NCBI RefSeq assembly: GCF_964204645.1
Contig: NC_134025.1
Span: 3,415,001 to 3,479,000 of the forward strand
DNA length: 64,000 nucleotides
Source: Tubulanus polymorphus
Taxonomy: Eukaryota; Nemertea; Palaeonemertea; Tubulaniformes; Tubulanidae
Direction: 5' to 3'
Positions 36,340 through 48,245 of this stretch are shown one piece after another. Positions within the stretch are counted from its first letter, which is position 1. Each line of letters starts with the position of its first letter. The notes under the pieces are model-generated. The model did no database searches and was not told the DNA's origin. It saw only the letters and a list, made by a program, of their open reading frames with translations. Made by a program: the position numbers and the translations under genes.

Positions 36340-39300
36340 GTGAAGGGGAGGCTGAAGAGGTTTGTGCTTAGATTCTTTACTCGTAAAAATAATGGCTTAC
36401 AATTGCTAATAAATTGCTAATGATCGCTTCACTTTTTTGTTTTAGGAACGGGAATTTCCTGAGCTGCCACCAGAAATAATTGAAAGATTATTGAAACGAC
36501 CAGAAGATATGATGCCATTTGTGCAAGATCATATTCTCAAGTTTAAGTCGAATCTGTTACGCATACTTGAGGTAAATAGAGCATTCATGATGAAGCTATT
36601 ACGTCATCAAATCTCACAACTGGTCCTTTTAGACTGAAGAAGGTGGTCCTTTTAGACTGAAGAAGGGTGGTGATAACCATCCAAAATAATTCTACTTTTA
36701 ATAAATGTTTTGGTTCAATTACAATTGTGAGATTTTATGTTATGTAACTGTGTCACAAGTGATTCATCTATTGCGTTATGACTTGTCTTATTGATCTGAA
36801 ATTTACAATTCAGGATCACATAGCTGACCATGATCAACAACATCTAATTGAATTAGATGGAAATCAACTTCCAAGTGTTCTTTTCAAGGTGAAGATGTGT
36901 AATAGAAATTATCCTAATGTTTTATTTTACATATCATTTGTATCAACTCATGAAATATGCTTTTCAGCATCTGATGAGTCGTCTAAGTTGTTTCGTATTA
37001 CGGCCAGCTGCAGTTCCAGTAAGATTATACGATCCCGAAGAAGAAGAATTACCCGAAGATATCGATACCGACGAACTGATGAGAATGCTCGCACCGAAAC
37101 AAATGGTGGCTCCACGCTACCGATGGCAACGATCTAAATGGTTACGCAATTGTCCCGTAGCTCTCAAAGAAGGCAATGTTATACCTGGTAAACCAGAACT
37201 AGCAGTCAGGTAAGTGACTAGACATAAGTATAGGTTATCAATTCTAAGTGACAACAGGCAATTATATTGCCTCTGAAATTAGAAAAATGTATAGATTATG
37301 ATTTCATAGGTGAAACAGGCGATTATATTGCTACCGTATATTTGCAGTTTCTTGGATAAGATGTATGTTCTATCGAGTCCTGAAGCTATGGAAAAGTTCG
37401 TGAAGAATCCGCGACCTTATCTTCTTCCTCCACAGCCGAGGCCGGCATGTAAAATCATAATTCAAGGTCCCGCTTTATCCGGAAAATCAAGTGTCGCCCA
37501 TTTATTAGCGCAGAAATATTCGGCAAAGGTTTGTGAATTTCTGTCTAGGATTTCTAAACCGGTAGTCGACACCTAATTTCAGTACTATTTCTCATTGTGT
37601 AATATATGAAGGTTTTGGATATGGATGATTTGATGAAACAAAAATTTGTGGAAGAGCGTCAGAGATTAGTAGAACTGGCAAAACAAGAGAATCTTGAACA
37701 AGCCATTCAAACTGTAAAGATAAAGATACGCGACGAAATGGAAGCAGCTGCAGCAGCAGCAAGAGATGAATGTACGTGTGACTCGATCAGTGATATTCTA
37801 TTTATTTAAATACGATCACGATGCTTGACTTGCATTTTCATTTCAGCCGGTGAAGATACAGTCGCAGAAACTATAGAAACTGAGAAAGATGAAGATGATG
37901 ATGGTATGTTTCAAATGACTAATTTACATTTTTCCCTATAATTCGACAAATTAAAAACCAGTACTTGTATCTTTCAGATGAAGCGAAAGGAAAAGTCTCG
38001 GATACGGAACAAACAGGTATTCATCATTGAATCTCTATAAATTGCAGTGTGAAATGCATATTTAATGTGTGTACATGTATGTGTTATCTGGGAATTGCAC
38101 CTCTGTGATTATACTGATCAACTCATTAATCTGTGTGTTCAAGTTTGCTGTGTTTAATAGCTAACACTTCCTTTCACTTGATTTGTGTAATAGAGAAACA
38201 AGAGAAATCAGAAATACCTTCTGTTCAGATTGATGATGATGAAGGTTTGTATGCAGTGTTGCTTGTCACAGTAGTAGATTTAGTACAAATTGCACCCGAT
38301 GAAACCTTAGTTCATGAAAACACGTTCAATATTTCAGATGTGGATAGTAAACCAGCTGAAATTGAGGTGGATGAAACTCATCCCGAAGTCATCGCTATTA
38401 TCGAAGCTGCAGTGAAAGAAGCCGAAAATCAAGACATCGTTTTGGCTAATGAAGTATATGTTGAAGTTCTCGATGAGGCTATCAAAAAATATGAAGAAGA
38501 AATGAGACATTCCAACAAAGACTCGCCAATGTAAATAATGATAATAATAATAATAATGGGGTTTATATAATAGTGCTAAATCCAATGAAACTGCTTGGAG
38601 CGTTTTACAGATGATGGAATGCACTTCCTTAAAACAGAAACAGTTCTGATGCTTCCTGAATTAATCAATGGATGTGATGGCCCTCAGGCTGACTGAAAGT
38701 TTGTTTCAATTTTGGGACACTGTTGGAAACCAACAGACTGTCTTTGGAGGGAAGGCACTAGATTTTACTTTACATGAAGATTGTGTACAGTTTATCTTAT
38801 CTATTGTTTATCTTGTTTATCAATTGATTAACTTTTTTTTCTTCAGGAATGGTGGTTGGATTTTAGATAACTTCCCCAAAAATCGAGAACAGTGGTCGGT
38901 CATGCTTGAGAAAGGCATTCACCCCGATGATGTGTTGTTTATGCGTGATAGCAGCGAAGGTGGAGCTTATTTACTAAAAAGATGGTATCTGTGTAACAGA
39001 GAAACTGTGGACGCAGCCAATCAAAAACGGGCAGAAGAGGCAGCTAAAGAAAAAGCTCGAAAAGAGGAAGAAGCTCGGTAAAAATGATTATGTCTAAATT
39101 ATAAGAGGCCAAGTTTTACAAGGTTTATTTGTTTTAATTCTTGAGATCATTGCGCATGATAAGGTTGTTGTAAGCGACTAATCATGATTTTGCTTCATAA
39201 AACAGTCCGTGGAAATGCTTTGTTTAAAGCTCTTACCGATTATTTGTATTTTCGAAATGTATGTTTAGGATAAAAGCGGAGGAGGAGCGTCTTGCTGCTG

Positions 39301-42300
39301 AGGCAGAAGCAAAAAGAATAGCTGACGAGGACCGACAACGACGTATAGAATTAGGAGAGGAAGTTGATGGTAGGTTCACATGTTACTATTTATATCTTAA
39401 TGCACAATATATAATTCAAATCACGCAGAATGAATTCACAGAATATTTTGAGTTGTGGTGGCACGTGCACAATGTTTGTAACATCAGATCATTCTGGTTT
39501 CGTAGAAATTCCCGAAGAACCCGAGGAAGTTGATACTGAAACACAAGGTACATTTCCAGCGATTCATTTGCAGGATGTTTAACTTATAATCATTCAGTAC
39601 ATTTGGTTATGGTATCACAGAAGCAATGATCTTAATAATGCATTTCTTATGTTTGCCATTTAACCCTCTCAAGAGAGTAAAACTGAAGAAATTAAGACGG
39701 AAAGCACTGATGTTAGTGGTGTAGACACTATTGTCAAAGGTAACCATTTGAATTGTTGCTGATTGAGTTGTAAATCCTGATAATGGCAGCATATTATCAC
39801 TGTGATTATATTCATTATCACATGAAATACATGATGTGAATGATACACCAATTTCACAGCCTACAAACTGCCATAATCAGCGAGTTCACTTTGACATTTC
39901 CAAAAATATGAAAGTTCAATTTTCCCCAGTAATTGCTATGCACTTTAACTGGCTTCTTTAAATACAAATTAAATTCAATTTCGTGTTTGACTTTTCACAA
40001 TTAAAGGATTATATTTTATTGCCCTATTCAGTACCAACACTAACAGTAACGCAGCCAATTCAGATCATTATTGAAAAACCAGCTCCTGAAAGTCATCAAG
40101 GTAGAAACGACAAGACTTTTTAATACATGTTTCTATACGTGTTCTTTACTTTCGCTCAAAACCAATCAACTCTTCTTCTCTTTATAGTTATTGGTACTAT
40201 ACATGTATATTTATAACGTAGATATTTTTTTCAATTAAGCTTCCAGTGAGTTGCCACCCGGTATATGAGATGCTATGCTAGTAACCAAAGCTATCAAATC
40301 TACTCGTTTTGCTGCATTAATATCAGCTACTGAGATATTGATATAAGAATAATTACTATGATTTACCAGTGATAATCACGACTGATTAAGGGTGTGGTTA
40401 TTAGCTATTCATGATTTCCATTTCCTCATGATTAATTGATTTGGTGCTGAATTATAATCAGCTCAATGGATATTACACTACATATCAATTTATGAGAATG
40501 AATAAGTATCTACAAAAATTAATCTCAGCAAGGAGCAATTTCCTTATTTCTCACCAGATAAAGATGCAATCTCCCTGGATGGTATTGATGCAGTGTTTAT
40601 AGCCATCCTCATTCTTAAGTTTATTTATTTCACTGTTTATGTTCTCATGTCATTTCTTTCATTTTTAGAAGTACTTCTTGTTATATATGTAAGATAGTCT
40701 TATTGCATTTCAAATGGTCTATAAGTTTTTACCCCCACTAAAAAGCGGTACATTGCCCAAAATCTGATTAGGTAGTGCATTAAAACTTAAATATGGACTT
40801 TTAATTTCAGATGAAGAGGAAGAAAAACCAAAACAAGAAACTGAAGATACTCCTAAACCAGGTAAATCGGGGAAACATTCATTACTATTGAAGTTCTTTG
40901 TTGTGTATTTTATTCATGATTAAAACTTGTTTGTTTGAAGATGCTACTGCAGCTCCTGTGGCTGATGATGATGAGACAATGAGCCAGGAAGAACAACCTG
41001 AAGAGGTCAGTTGGTTCTTCATTTTCAAAAATCTTTAAAGAACTTCTGTTTGCCTGGCAGTGAAATCTGAATCTATTCATTACCATAGGATGTTCAACCA
41101 CCAGAAGGTCCAGAACTTGAAGCCCAAAAATTGAAGCGCAAAGACTTTGATAATGAGTGGCCATCAATGGCAGCAGTACTTACTGGAAGTATTGGAGTGG
41201 AGCCAACACAACTCGATATTGAAAATAAAAAAGTAGAAGATTTATTAGAAGAGGCGATCCTTAGTATTGAACGTAAGCATCTGATAATTATTTCCATCTA
41301 CCGGTATTCATAATTGATTACAGTTATACAGAACTTACCGGTCCCCCAGGATCTGGCTGATTAAATCTGTTTATAGTTCATTATTTCTATCGCATGCATT
41401 GCTCTCATTAAAACGTGATATAGATTCATATTCGATCAGTTTCGTTAGATACATCTACATGATGAGTATTTCTTTCAGTGTTGGTGGTATGTTGTTTCTT
41501 TGATCTAGAAATTATTCCATAGATTGTTTATTGTTATAAACAGTGGTTTATTCGTTGTTTTTACTTTAGGTGGTTTTAAGTATCAGGGTTGGGAAGTGAC
41601 TGGTGTTGATTTAGACGAAGAAGATGAAGATAATGAAGCTCTCGCTCAGGAGGAGGAAGAGGAAGAAGCCGAGGAAGCTGAAGAGGTAATTTTTCTACTT
41701 CACAACGAAAATCTTCATTTCAAAAAAAAATATTACAACTAGTATGATGATTCATTTCTGCAGGAGGAAGATGCCAATAAAGGAAAGAGTAAACATTTAG
41801 GCGACACAAATCACTTTTGTCCCGTGGCATTATTTGAGAATGGTGTACTGTGTCCTGGTAATCCAGAGATTGCTGCGAAGTATTGCGCGAAAACCTTTTA
41901 TTTGTCTTCAAACGATGCGCGGGACAAGTTCTTGAGTGATCCGACCAAATATTTACCAACTGACAAACCATTCCAGGTAACAATTCTCACATTCAACTTA
42001 ACCTGCGTTAAGATGATTTTGTTAGAATGAACTAATCTTGTATTGTCGTGTGTTTACAGGCTCCACCGACACGAATTTTGATTCTCGGACCGCGTGGAGC
42101 TGGTAAAAGTCTCCACGGTCGACACTTGGCGAACAAACTCGGTTTGTTTCACATTTCTTTCAAAGAACGCCTCCAGGAATTGATAATGCAGAAAACCAAA
42201 GGCAAAAAACTTGGTCCTGAATATGAGGAAGACCAAGAAGAGCCTTTAGAGGATGAAGAGCAAGAAACTGAGTGAGTTTTTCTCAGATGAATTTCATGAT

Positions 42301-45300
42301 AATTTAGTCGACTCAGTTTATAGTAATACATGTATTTGGTATATGATGTATTTTAGTGAAGAGACACTAGCCGCAGCTGATGGTGCCGAGGCAGTCGCTG
42401 ATGAAAGCACCGGTGAAGGTGAGACAAAAGAAGAGGCACAAGAAGAGGAAGAACCAGAATTCACGGACGACGAAGAAAACATTCGTCAAAATCTTGTCGA
42501 TGATGAACCTTTACCGACTGAAACTTTAGAGAAAATCGTGCCTGAATGGTGGCAGAAAGAACCGTTTAAGTAAGTCAGAAACTTTTTGAGAAAAATATTT
42601 TTGCTATGCGATACATTTCTAAATGTAGACTTTTCTTCGATTAGATCGACTGGATTTGTTTTGGAAGGATTTCCGAGAACGGTAGAGGAGGCTCGGTTTA
42701 TGGCTGATAGTGGTTTATTCCCAGATGCCGCGATACTCATAGCCGTTGAAGACGGGGATGTGTTTAGTCGACTCTTACCTCCTAAAGTTGAAAAATGGAA
42801 AATAAAACGTGATCGAAGGTTGGCAAAGAAAGCTCGCGCAAAAGACAAGGCAAAGAAAAAACGTGAAGCAGAAATTCAGAAGCGTCGAGAAGAGTTATTG
42901 AAGGAGGCAGCGGAGAAGAAAGCCGAACGTTTAGCTCAGAAAGCTGCTGAACGTGAAAGCGCAGAAGAAGAGGAAGTGGAAGAGGAAGAAGAAGAGGAAG
43001 AGGAGGAGGAAGAGATGGACATCGAAGGAATTTTAGCCGAAGAGTTTGAGGTACGGGGAACGTATTTATCTTGAACGGAAAAATACTTTTATTTCGTTTA
43101 TCGATATTAACTGAAATGCATTATTTTTAAGGAGGAAGAGGAAGAGGAAGAAGATGATGAAGAATTAGAGGAAGATGCCGTGGAAAGAATGAAAAATGAT
43201 TTAGCTGAAATTTACGACAATGACACCAATCGATTAGCAGCTGTACAGGTAAAGAGAGTTCTCTTATCCGTGAATTTTGAATACGGTACATAAAACATCT
43301 TCTATACGGATGAATTGTCTATATTTGAAGGATACACTTGAAGAATTAATGATTCCACGTGTGGAATTAGACGGAGGTCGCAAACCTCACATCATCCGAT
43401 ATTTACTGACGAAGAAACTGCGACAGATCGTACAGTACAGAAACAGCATGTTTGAACGCGTCTATCCGATTAGTGAACGACTCGCCAACCAAATGTTGCA
43501 AGCCGGTTATAAACAACCGAGCAGATTCGGTCGCTGGGATCCAATTACAGTCAGTACATTCATTCTCAACATCCATTCATCGTCATGTGTATAAATACGT
43601 TTTATAACTGATATTTTTTATTCTCAGTTGATGGAAGGAGAATGTATTCAACCGATTCAAGGACCGGGTTATCAAACCTTTCCTTGTATATATCGATCAC
43701 ATATATACTATTTTTCTACCAATCAAAATCGTGACCAGTTCATGCAAGATCCACTGCAACATTTATCACAACCATCGCCTAAACCGGTCGTACCGATTCG
43801 AATGGCGATTGTCGGTCCACCGAAAGCTGGAAAAACTACTCGTAAGTTTTCATAGCAGTTCGTCGTATTCTGCATAATGGCAACTTTTCTTTTTGTTAAT
43901 GAAGATTTTTCAATGTGTATTAAATAACCCACATATGGATAGAAGTAATCTATCTGAAATGTCAGTGAAACAGATTTTCATATTGTGGGTCTTCATATAT
44001 GCTTCATAGACTACAACTAGTCGCAAATTATTTCAATGTAAAATAAATATGAATATTTTCAGTGGCTACGAGGTTTGCCGATCAGTACGGCTGTTTAAAA
44101 CTGTCCATTGGTGAATGTATTCGAAATATATTGACTAATCAACCGAAGACAGAACTGGCCAAGTTGATCAACTCTCACCTACATAAAGGCTTAGCCTTGC
44201 CGGATGAATTAGCGGTTCAGGCTTTAGAAATCAGTCTAATGGATATGAGATGTCAGACTAGAGGGTAAGCACACTCTGACAATGCTATTAATCTATATTC
44301 GACAATGGCGATTCAGTTCCTCATATTTTTGACGTAGGTTTATTTTGGATGGTTTCCCTATGACAAAGAAACAAGTTGATCTAATGACTGAAAGAAGCAT
44401 TATTCCTTTCCGAGTGTTGGAAGTGCAGTGTGACAGCTGTGAGATTATGGTACGAGGTACTAAAGATAGACTCAATCCTGGCAGGTATGTACGTGTGAAA
44501 TACACTTATTAATCCTCAAATCACTGTCACCAACATCCGCTACATTTTTTTTTCGTGTATATAATTTTTTAAAGACACTATATAGACATATTTAGTTATG
44601 AAAATGTATGCGTTTAGATTTATTTCCTATTTGCATGTAACCGTACATATATTTCACGACATATTTTAGGCCGTATGTAATGCATGATAGCGCACAGATT
44701 CTAGCAATTAAACTCGCATCGTACGGACGAGAAATCGGTACTGTTCGTGACTGGTACACGAATGAGCACAAAAACTGGCGAGTAATCGATGGAGAATGTT
44801 CTAAATGGCACATGTGGAATAGCGCGCTTACTGAAGCGAAGGCTAGCATCATTCAGATACAATCATATCTGGAGCGAGTTTCAGATGGTAAGCAATTCAC
44901 TTGTGTTTTCACGGTGAAATAGTCTGCGTTATCACTGCATGAAATAGTTAAAATGTCCATCACACATTCTATTGATAATATACATTATATACATAATTGA
45001 TTATCGTTGATTCAAAATGATTTATGATTATTTCAGGAAAATCGGCGTCAATAGCAGACATGTGTATTACGCCTAATGAACTAGTTCAACGAATCGGGCA
45101 ATACGAACAGTATTGTCCTGTTAGTCTAGCTCTGCGAAATGAACTGGTCGACTGTTCTGTTAATCCGTCATTAAAATATTCTGCTGAATTTAGAGGCAAG
45201 TTTTTCTTTAAAATATAATGACTGAATGATTGAGAGAATGGATGTTAACATATAGCGACGTGTGTGAGTGTATCTAACCGTCTTAACCTCTGTTTATTAA

Positions 45301-46497
45301 TCAGGAGAATTGTGTCCCGGTGGAGGTGAGAACTTACATCCAAGAAGATGCATAAAGACTGTCTCATTGTCTAAGGATTAAGTGGCTCACTTAAAAAAAC
45401 CAATCCCACTTAGACAATATCAGTCGTGAAACATTTAGTACCCTGGACTTGTAGCAAATGTTTAGAGCTGTTCTTTAACAAAAAAATTGAATTCTATTTT
45501 TAGGTCATTATTATAAAATGGCTGGTCCCGCAGAACTGGAACTGTTTTTGGAAGAACCTGAAAAGTTTGTTCCTCCACTGGCCGTTAGGAAATTGCCTCC
45601 ACCCGAATTGTTACCGCACAGACGAACCGCTGCTGATGTTAAAGCTATGTTTCCGATACAGGTAGAATTACAAGGTTACTGTCCGGTTACATACCTTGAC
45701 GGAAAATGCAGGTAAGATACAGAGACCGTACGAGACATTTCTCTATCACAGAGCTAAACTAACACCAATCTCTGAGAGTGAATGTACAAATTTCTATTGA
45801 TTCAGATATGAAGCAATCGTACCTGGTAATGGTGAACTCGTCGTCGAGTACCGTAACAAGATTTACTACTTCGTAACCGAGGAGCATCTTGATAAATTCA
45901 TGAGGTAAAAACGCTTAACGGTGACACTCTGCACAAACTACACGAACAGCAAATAAGATAATGATAAATCTTGAATGATTTGTTTTAATAGGCGACCAGA
46001 TCTGTATTGGGATCTCAAACTGCCCCATAAACTTCCACCGAAGAAGGATCCGGTCAATGTAGCCAGTTTACCAATGCTCGGATACATGGAACAAACTGTA
46101 GCAACAGCTATAACTAAATCACTCACAGCCGTCGGAATGTTCAAACCTAAGTATCCATTTTTATCCGCGACTAGGTCTGCAATAGTATACATGGCATATC
46201 ATCTAAAAGGTGAGGACATTAAAATCTTTCAAGACTGTTTTCGGGTGATGAATAGTGATTTGACATATCGTTTTTTTTCTCTCAGCGTTCAATCATAAAA
46301 GTTCGGACTATGTGAGGAAAAAATACAAGAAGAAACTCGAAAAATATGAGGAAACTTGCGAACTGATCAAGTATCTCGGCGATACGATGACGGTTAAATA
46401 CAAAGAACCGAGAGAAAGACCGATTGACTTTGATTTTAAGATGAAACAATTTTTGCTCCTCAAAGACTGTACCCCTACAAGTTCATGGATTGCCTAA
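34228..46497 (+). CDS. AK9: Adenylate kinase 9
   Basis: Multi-domain nucleotide kinase, predicted 1,954 residues (human 1,911). Forty exons total 5,865 bases: 34228-34263, 35244-35381, 35464-35584, 35676-35825, 35947-36059, 36180-36359, 36446-36571, 36814-36888, 36968-37209, 37348-37528, 37612-37771, 37847-37903, 37978-38016, 38194-38244, 38338-38530, 38847-39077, 39269-39369, 39506-39547, 39674-39739, 40032-40100, 40811-40861, 40941-41005, 41089-41272, 41570-41685, 41764-41976, 42060-42271, 42357-42569, 42645-43050, 43132-43248, 43331-43549, 43628-43841, 44063-44264, 44338-44484, 44670-44887, 45037-45195, 45305-45325, 45504-45711, 45806-45904, 45992-46209, 46286-46497. P-loops: GKPGSGTS (Lys missing), GPALSGKS, GPRGAGKS and GPPKAGKT. 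NMP-binding signatures are LDNFPKN, LEGFPRT and LDGFPMT. APRYRWQRSKW precedes domain 2. Long acidic Glu-rich linkers separate the domains. Small linker exons may be alternatively spliced; a few acceptors (AAG type) are less certain. Confidence 0.93.
36621..36666. repeat. Perfect 23-base tandem duplication in an AK9 intron
   Basis: TGGTCCTTTTAGACTGAAGA plus AGG occurs twice back to back. It lies in the intron between the exons ending at 36571 and starting at 36814, and looks like a recent slippage or duplication event. Confidence 0.85.
38536..38560. repeat. AAT trinucleotide microsatellite in an AK9 intron
   Basis: A short run of TAA/AAT repeats begins just after the donor of the exon ending at 38530. 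Confidence 0.6.
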
Positions 46498-47243
46498 GAT
46501 ACATGTTATTCGCGCACGGAGTGTTGCATTATAATGATTTACAGCTATCTATGATTTTATAATGATTATCTGTGATTAATGATGCCGTCCAATGAAATTC
46601 TTTACTTATGTAAACGCGTACTTTAAATTTTGTACTAAAATGTTAATGTATTATTAAAACTGTTGAGTATCATATAAATTTCTGCGTTGTGTCTTGTCTG
46701 TTTGTTCGGAGTTGTGATATATCCCATGAGAGATGTTTTACACAGGAATCCTTCACTTTTCTCATGAAACGCAAACAACTGGATGAATTCACTTCTTATC
46801 TTATGTTCCAAGACCTTAGTTGACTGGAAGCTGAACGGCAATTATTTGCGCCAATGTAATAAAACATAATGGTCAAGATTTAACTACTTTCAAATTTATA
46901 TTTCACAATATCAACAATAGATTACATATGTACATCTGGACTCCGTTCCACAGTTATAAGTTAAGTCAATGCTTCTATAAAACCTAGGGTAAAATTCTAA
47001 CCTAGGAGTCGTGTGGAACTGGATCCTATTCCATCGATTAAACCGCACATGAATCGCTACATGTATAGCACCATTTATATGATTGGTTTGTACAATCATT
47101 TTGCTGTTTGATGGACACATAAATTGGTTTATTTGACATGCACAAATGAAGATAGAGCTATTCCTACTTTCCAGTCTTTAATGATTTCAACGTCCGCTGA
47201 ATCAATCATCGGTTTTTTATTTTCTGAATGAATGCCTCATTAT
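46498..47243. other. Convergent intergenic interval, AK9 and WASHC3 3' flanks
   Basis: Holds the 3' ends of both genes. An AATAAA near 46858 (+) can serve AK9, and one just beyond the WASHC3 stop (minus strand, near 47217) can serve WASHC3. No coding exon is recognised. Confidence 0.55.
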
Positions 47244-47900
47244 CTATTCTGGCGCATAAGGTCCATTCTGAAATAGAACATGAGTAGATGATCTAAAAGT
47301 ATTGAAAATCAAATAAGCAATATTCATTTAAAAGCGGTTATAATTCTGTGAGGTACCTGTTCTTCAGCTGGCTGCTGAGATGTATTTGTATCTGATGTTG
47401 TTGTAGAGGAGGTCGATGGATTTGCTTTCACATTCTCCAAACCAGGAATTGATGACAACTAAAAAATGAATAAAGATATGATTATATTTTCAAACAGCGA
47501 GTTCAAATGAAATATTCTCAAAATCAAATTAATCGTACTTTAGTTTCCAATATACTCATAGTCACTTCTAGCCTTTGAATACGGTTTGAAAGAACTTCCA
47601 ATTTCTCTTCGCAGACGCATGAAAATCGATTAAGGAATCGCGTTGTGTGCGATATGAAATGATTCAGAAATGCCAACGTTCTTTTCTGATGAACGGCTCC
47701 TACCTAGAGAAAAATAATGAAATCATACATGAAGTGAAATATAATTAATTTGAATTTGTTACTATAGTGTATTTCGTACACGACACGGCGATAAATCACA
47801 TTCGGTTCCCAAAATCGCATCAACAGGTAATGAACATCTTTAGTTTTACCTTTGTATAATCGATTCCAGGTCCTACTATGGGTAACCCGTGCGCATCCAT
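47244..47900 (-). CDS. WASHC3: WASH complex subunit 3 (CCDC53), short form
   Basis: Coiled-coil subunit of the WASH complex, which drives ARP2/3 actin assembly on endosomes. Exons 47900-47850, 47703-47539, 47458-47357 and 47267-47244 total 342 bases (113 residues). The start MDAHGLPIVGPGIDYTK, the QKRTLAFLNHFISHT segment, FLNRFSCVCEEKL and KLSSIPGLENV match vertebrate WASHC3 closely. The vertebrate protein is about 194 residues; here the frame ends NGPYAPE after a Thr/Ser-rich linker, and the conserved C-terminal half is not found. AATAAA follows shortly after the stop. Confidence 0.92.
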
Positions 47901-48245
47901 CCTCAATTTTTCAAGTGTTGTGAAAAAACAAATTAGACGTCGCAATTTATTTCATTTATTTCCTGGTTTGGTGTGACTAATTACCAAAATGTACCTACCC
48001 TCATCCGACAATTGAAGGTAATCGCCTTGAAAAATTCGGATATTTATCATTTGGATGATATGGGAATTGATATATACGGAAATTACGGTATGAAATTGTT
48101 AAAAATAAGATAGATTTTGTTCAGTCGGGCATCGGCCGACATTTTCGGTCTTGTTCGTTTCGGTACTCAAGGCGATTAATGGCGGAAGCGCTGCCTGAAA
48201 TAAAAAAGTGATTTTTTATTTTTCATGAATTAGTTGGCATTAAAG
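47901..48245. promoter_or_regulatory. Compact divergent promoter of WASHC3 and TNPO3
   Basis: Only 345 bases separate the two opposing start codons, so a shared bidirectional promoter is likely. ATGGCGGAAGCG at 48179-48190 resembles combined YY1/ETS sites. The same ATG opens a ten-codon upstream frame ending in TGA at 48209-48211, ahead of the TNPO3 start. Confidence 0.5.

Noticed and set aside
38133-38337. Long open frame running through the AK9 intron before the exon at 38338.
   Set aside because: Clear splice sites define a 51-base exon (38194-38244) and a separate exon at 38338; the read-through is chance.
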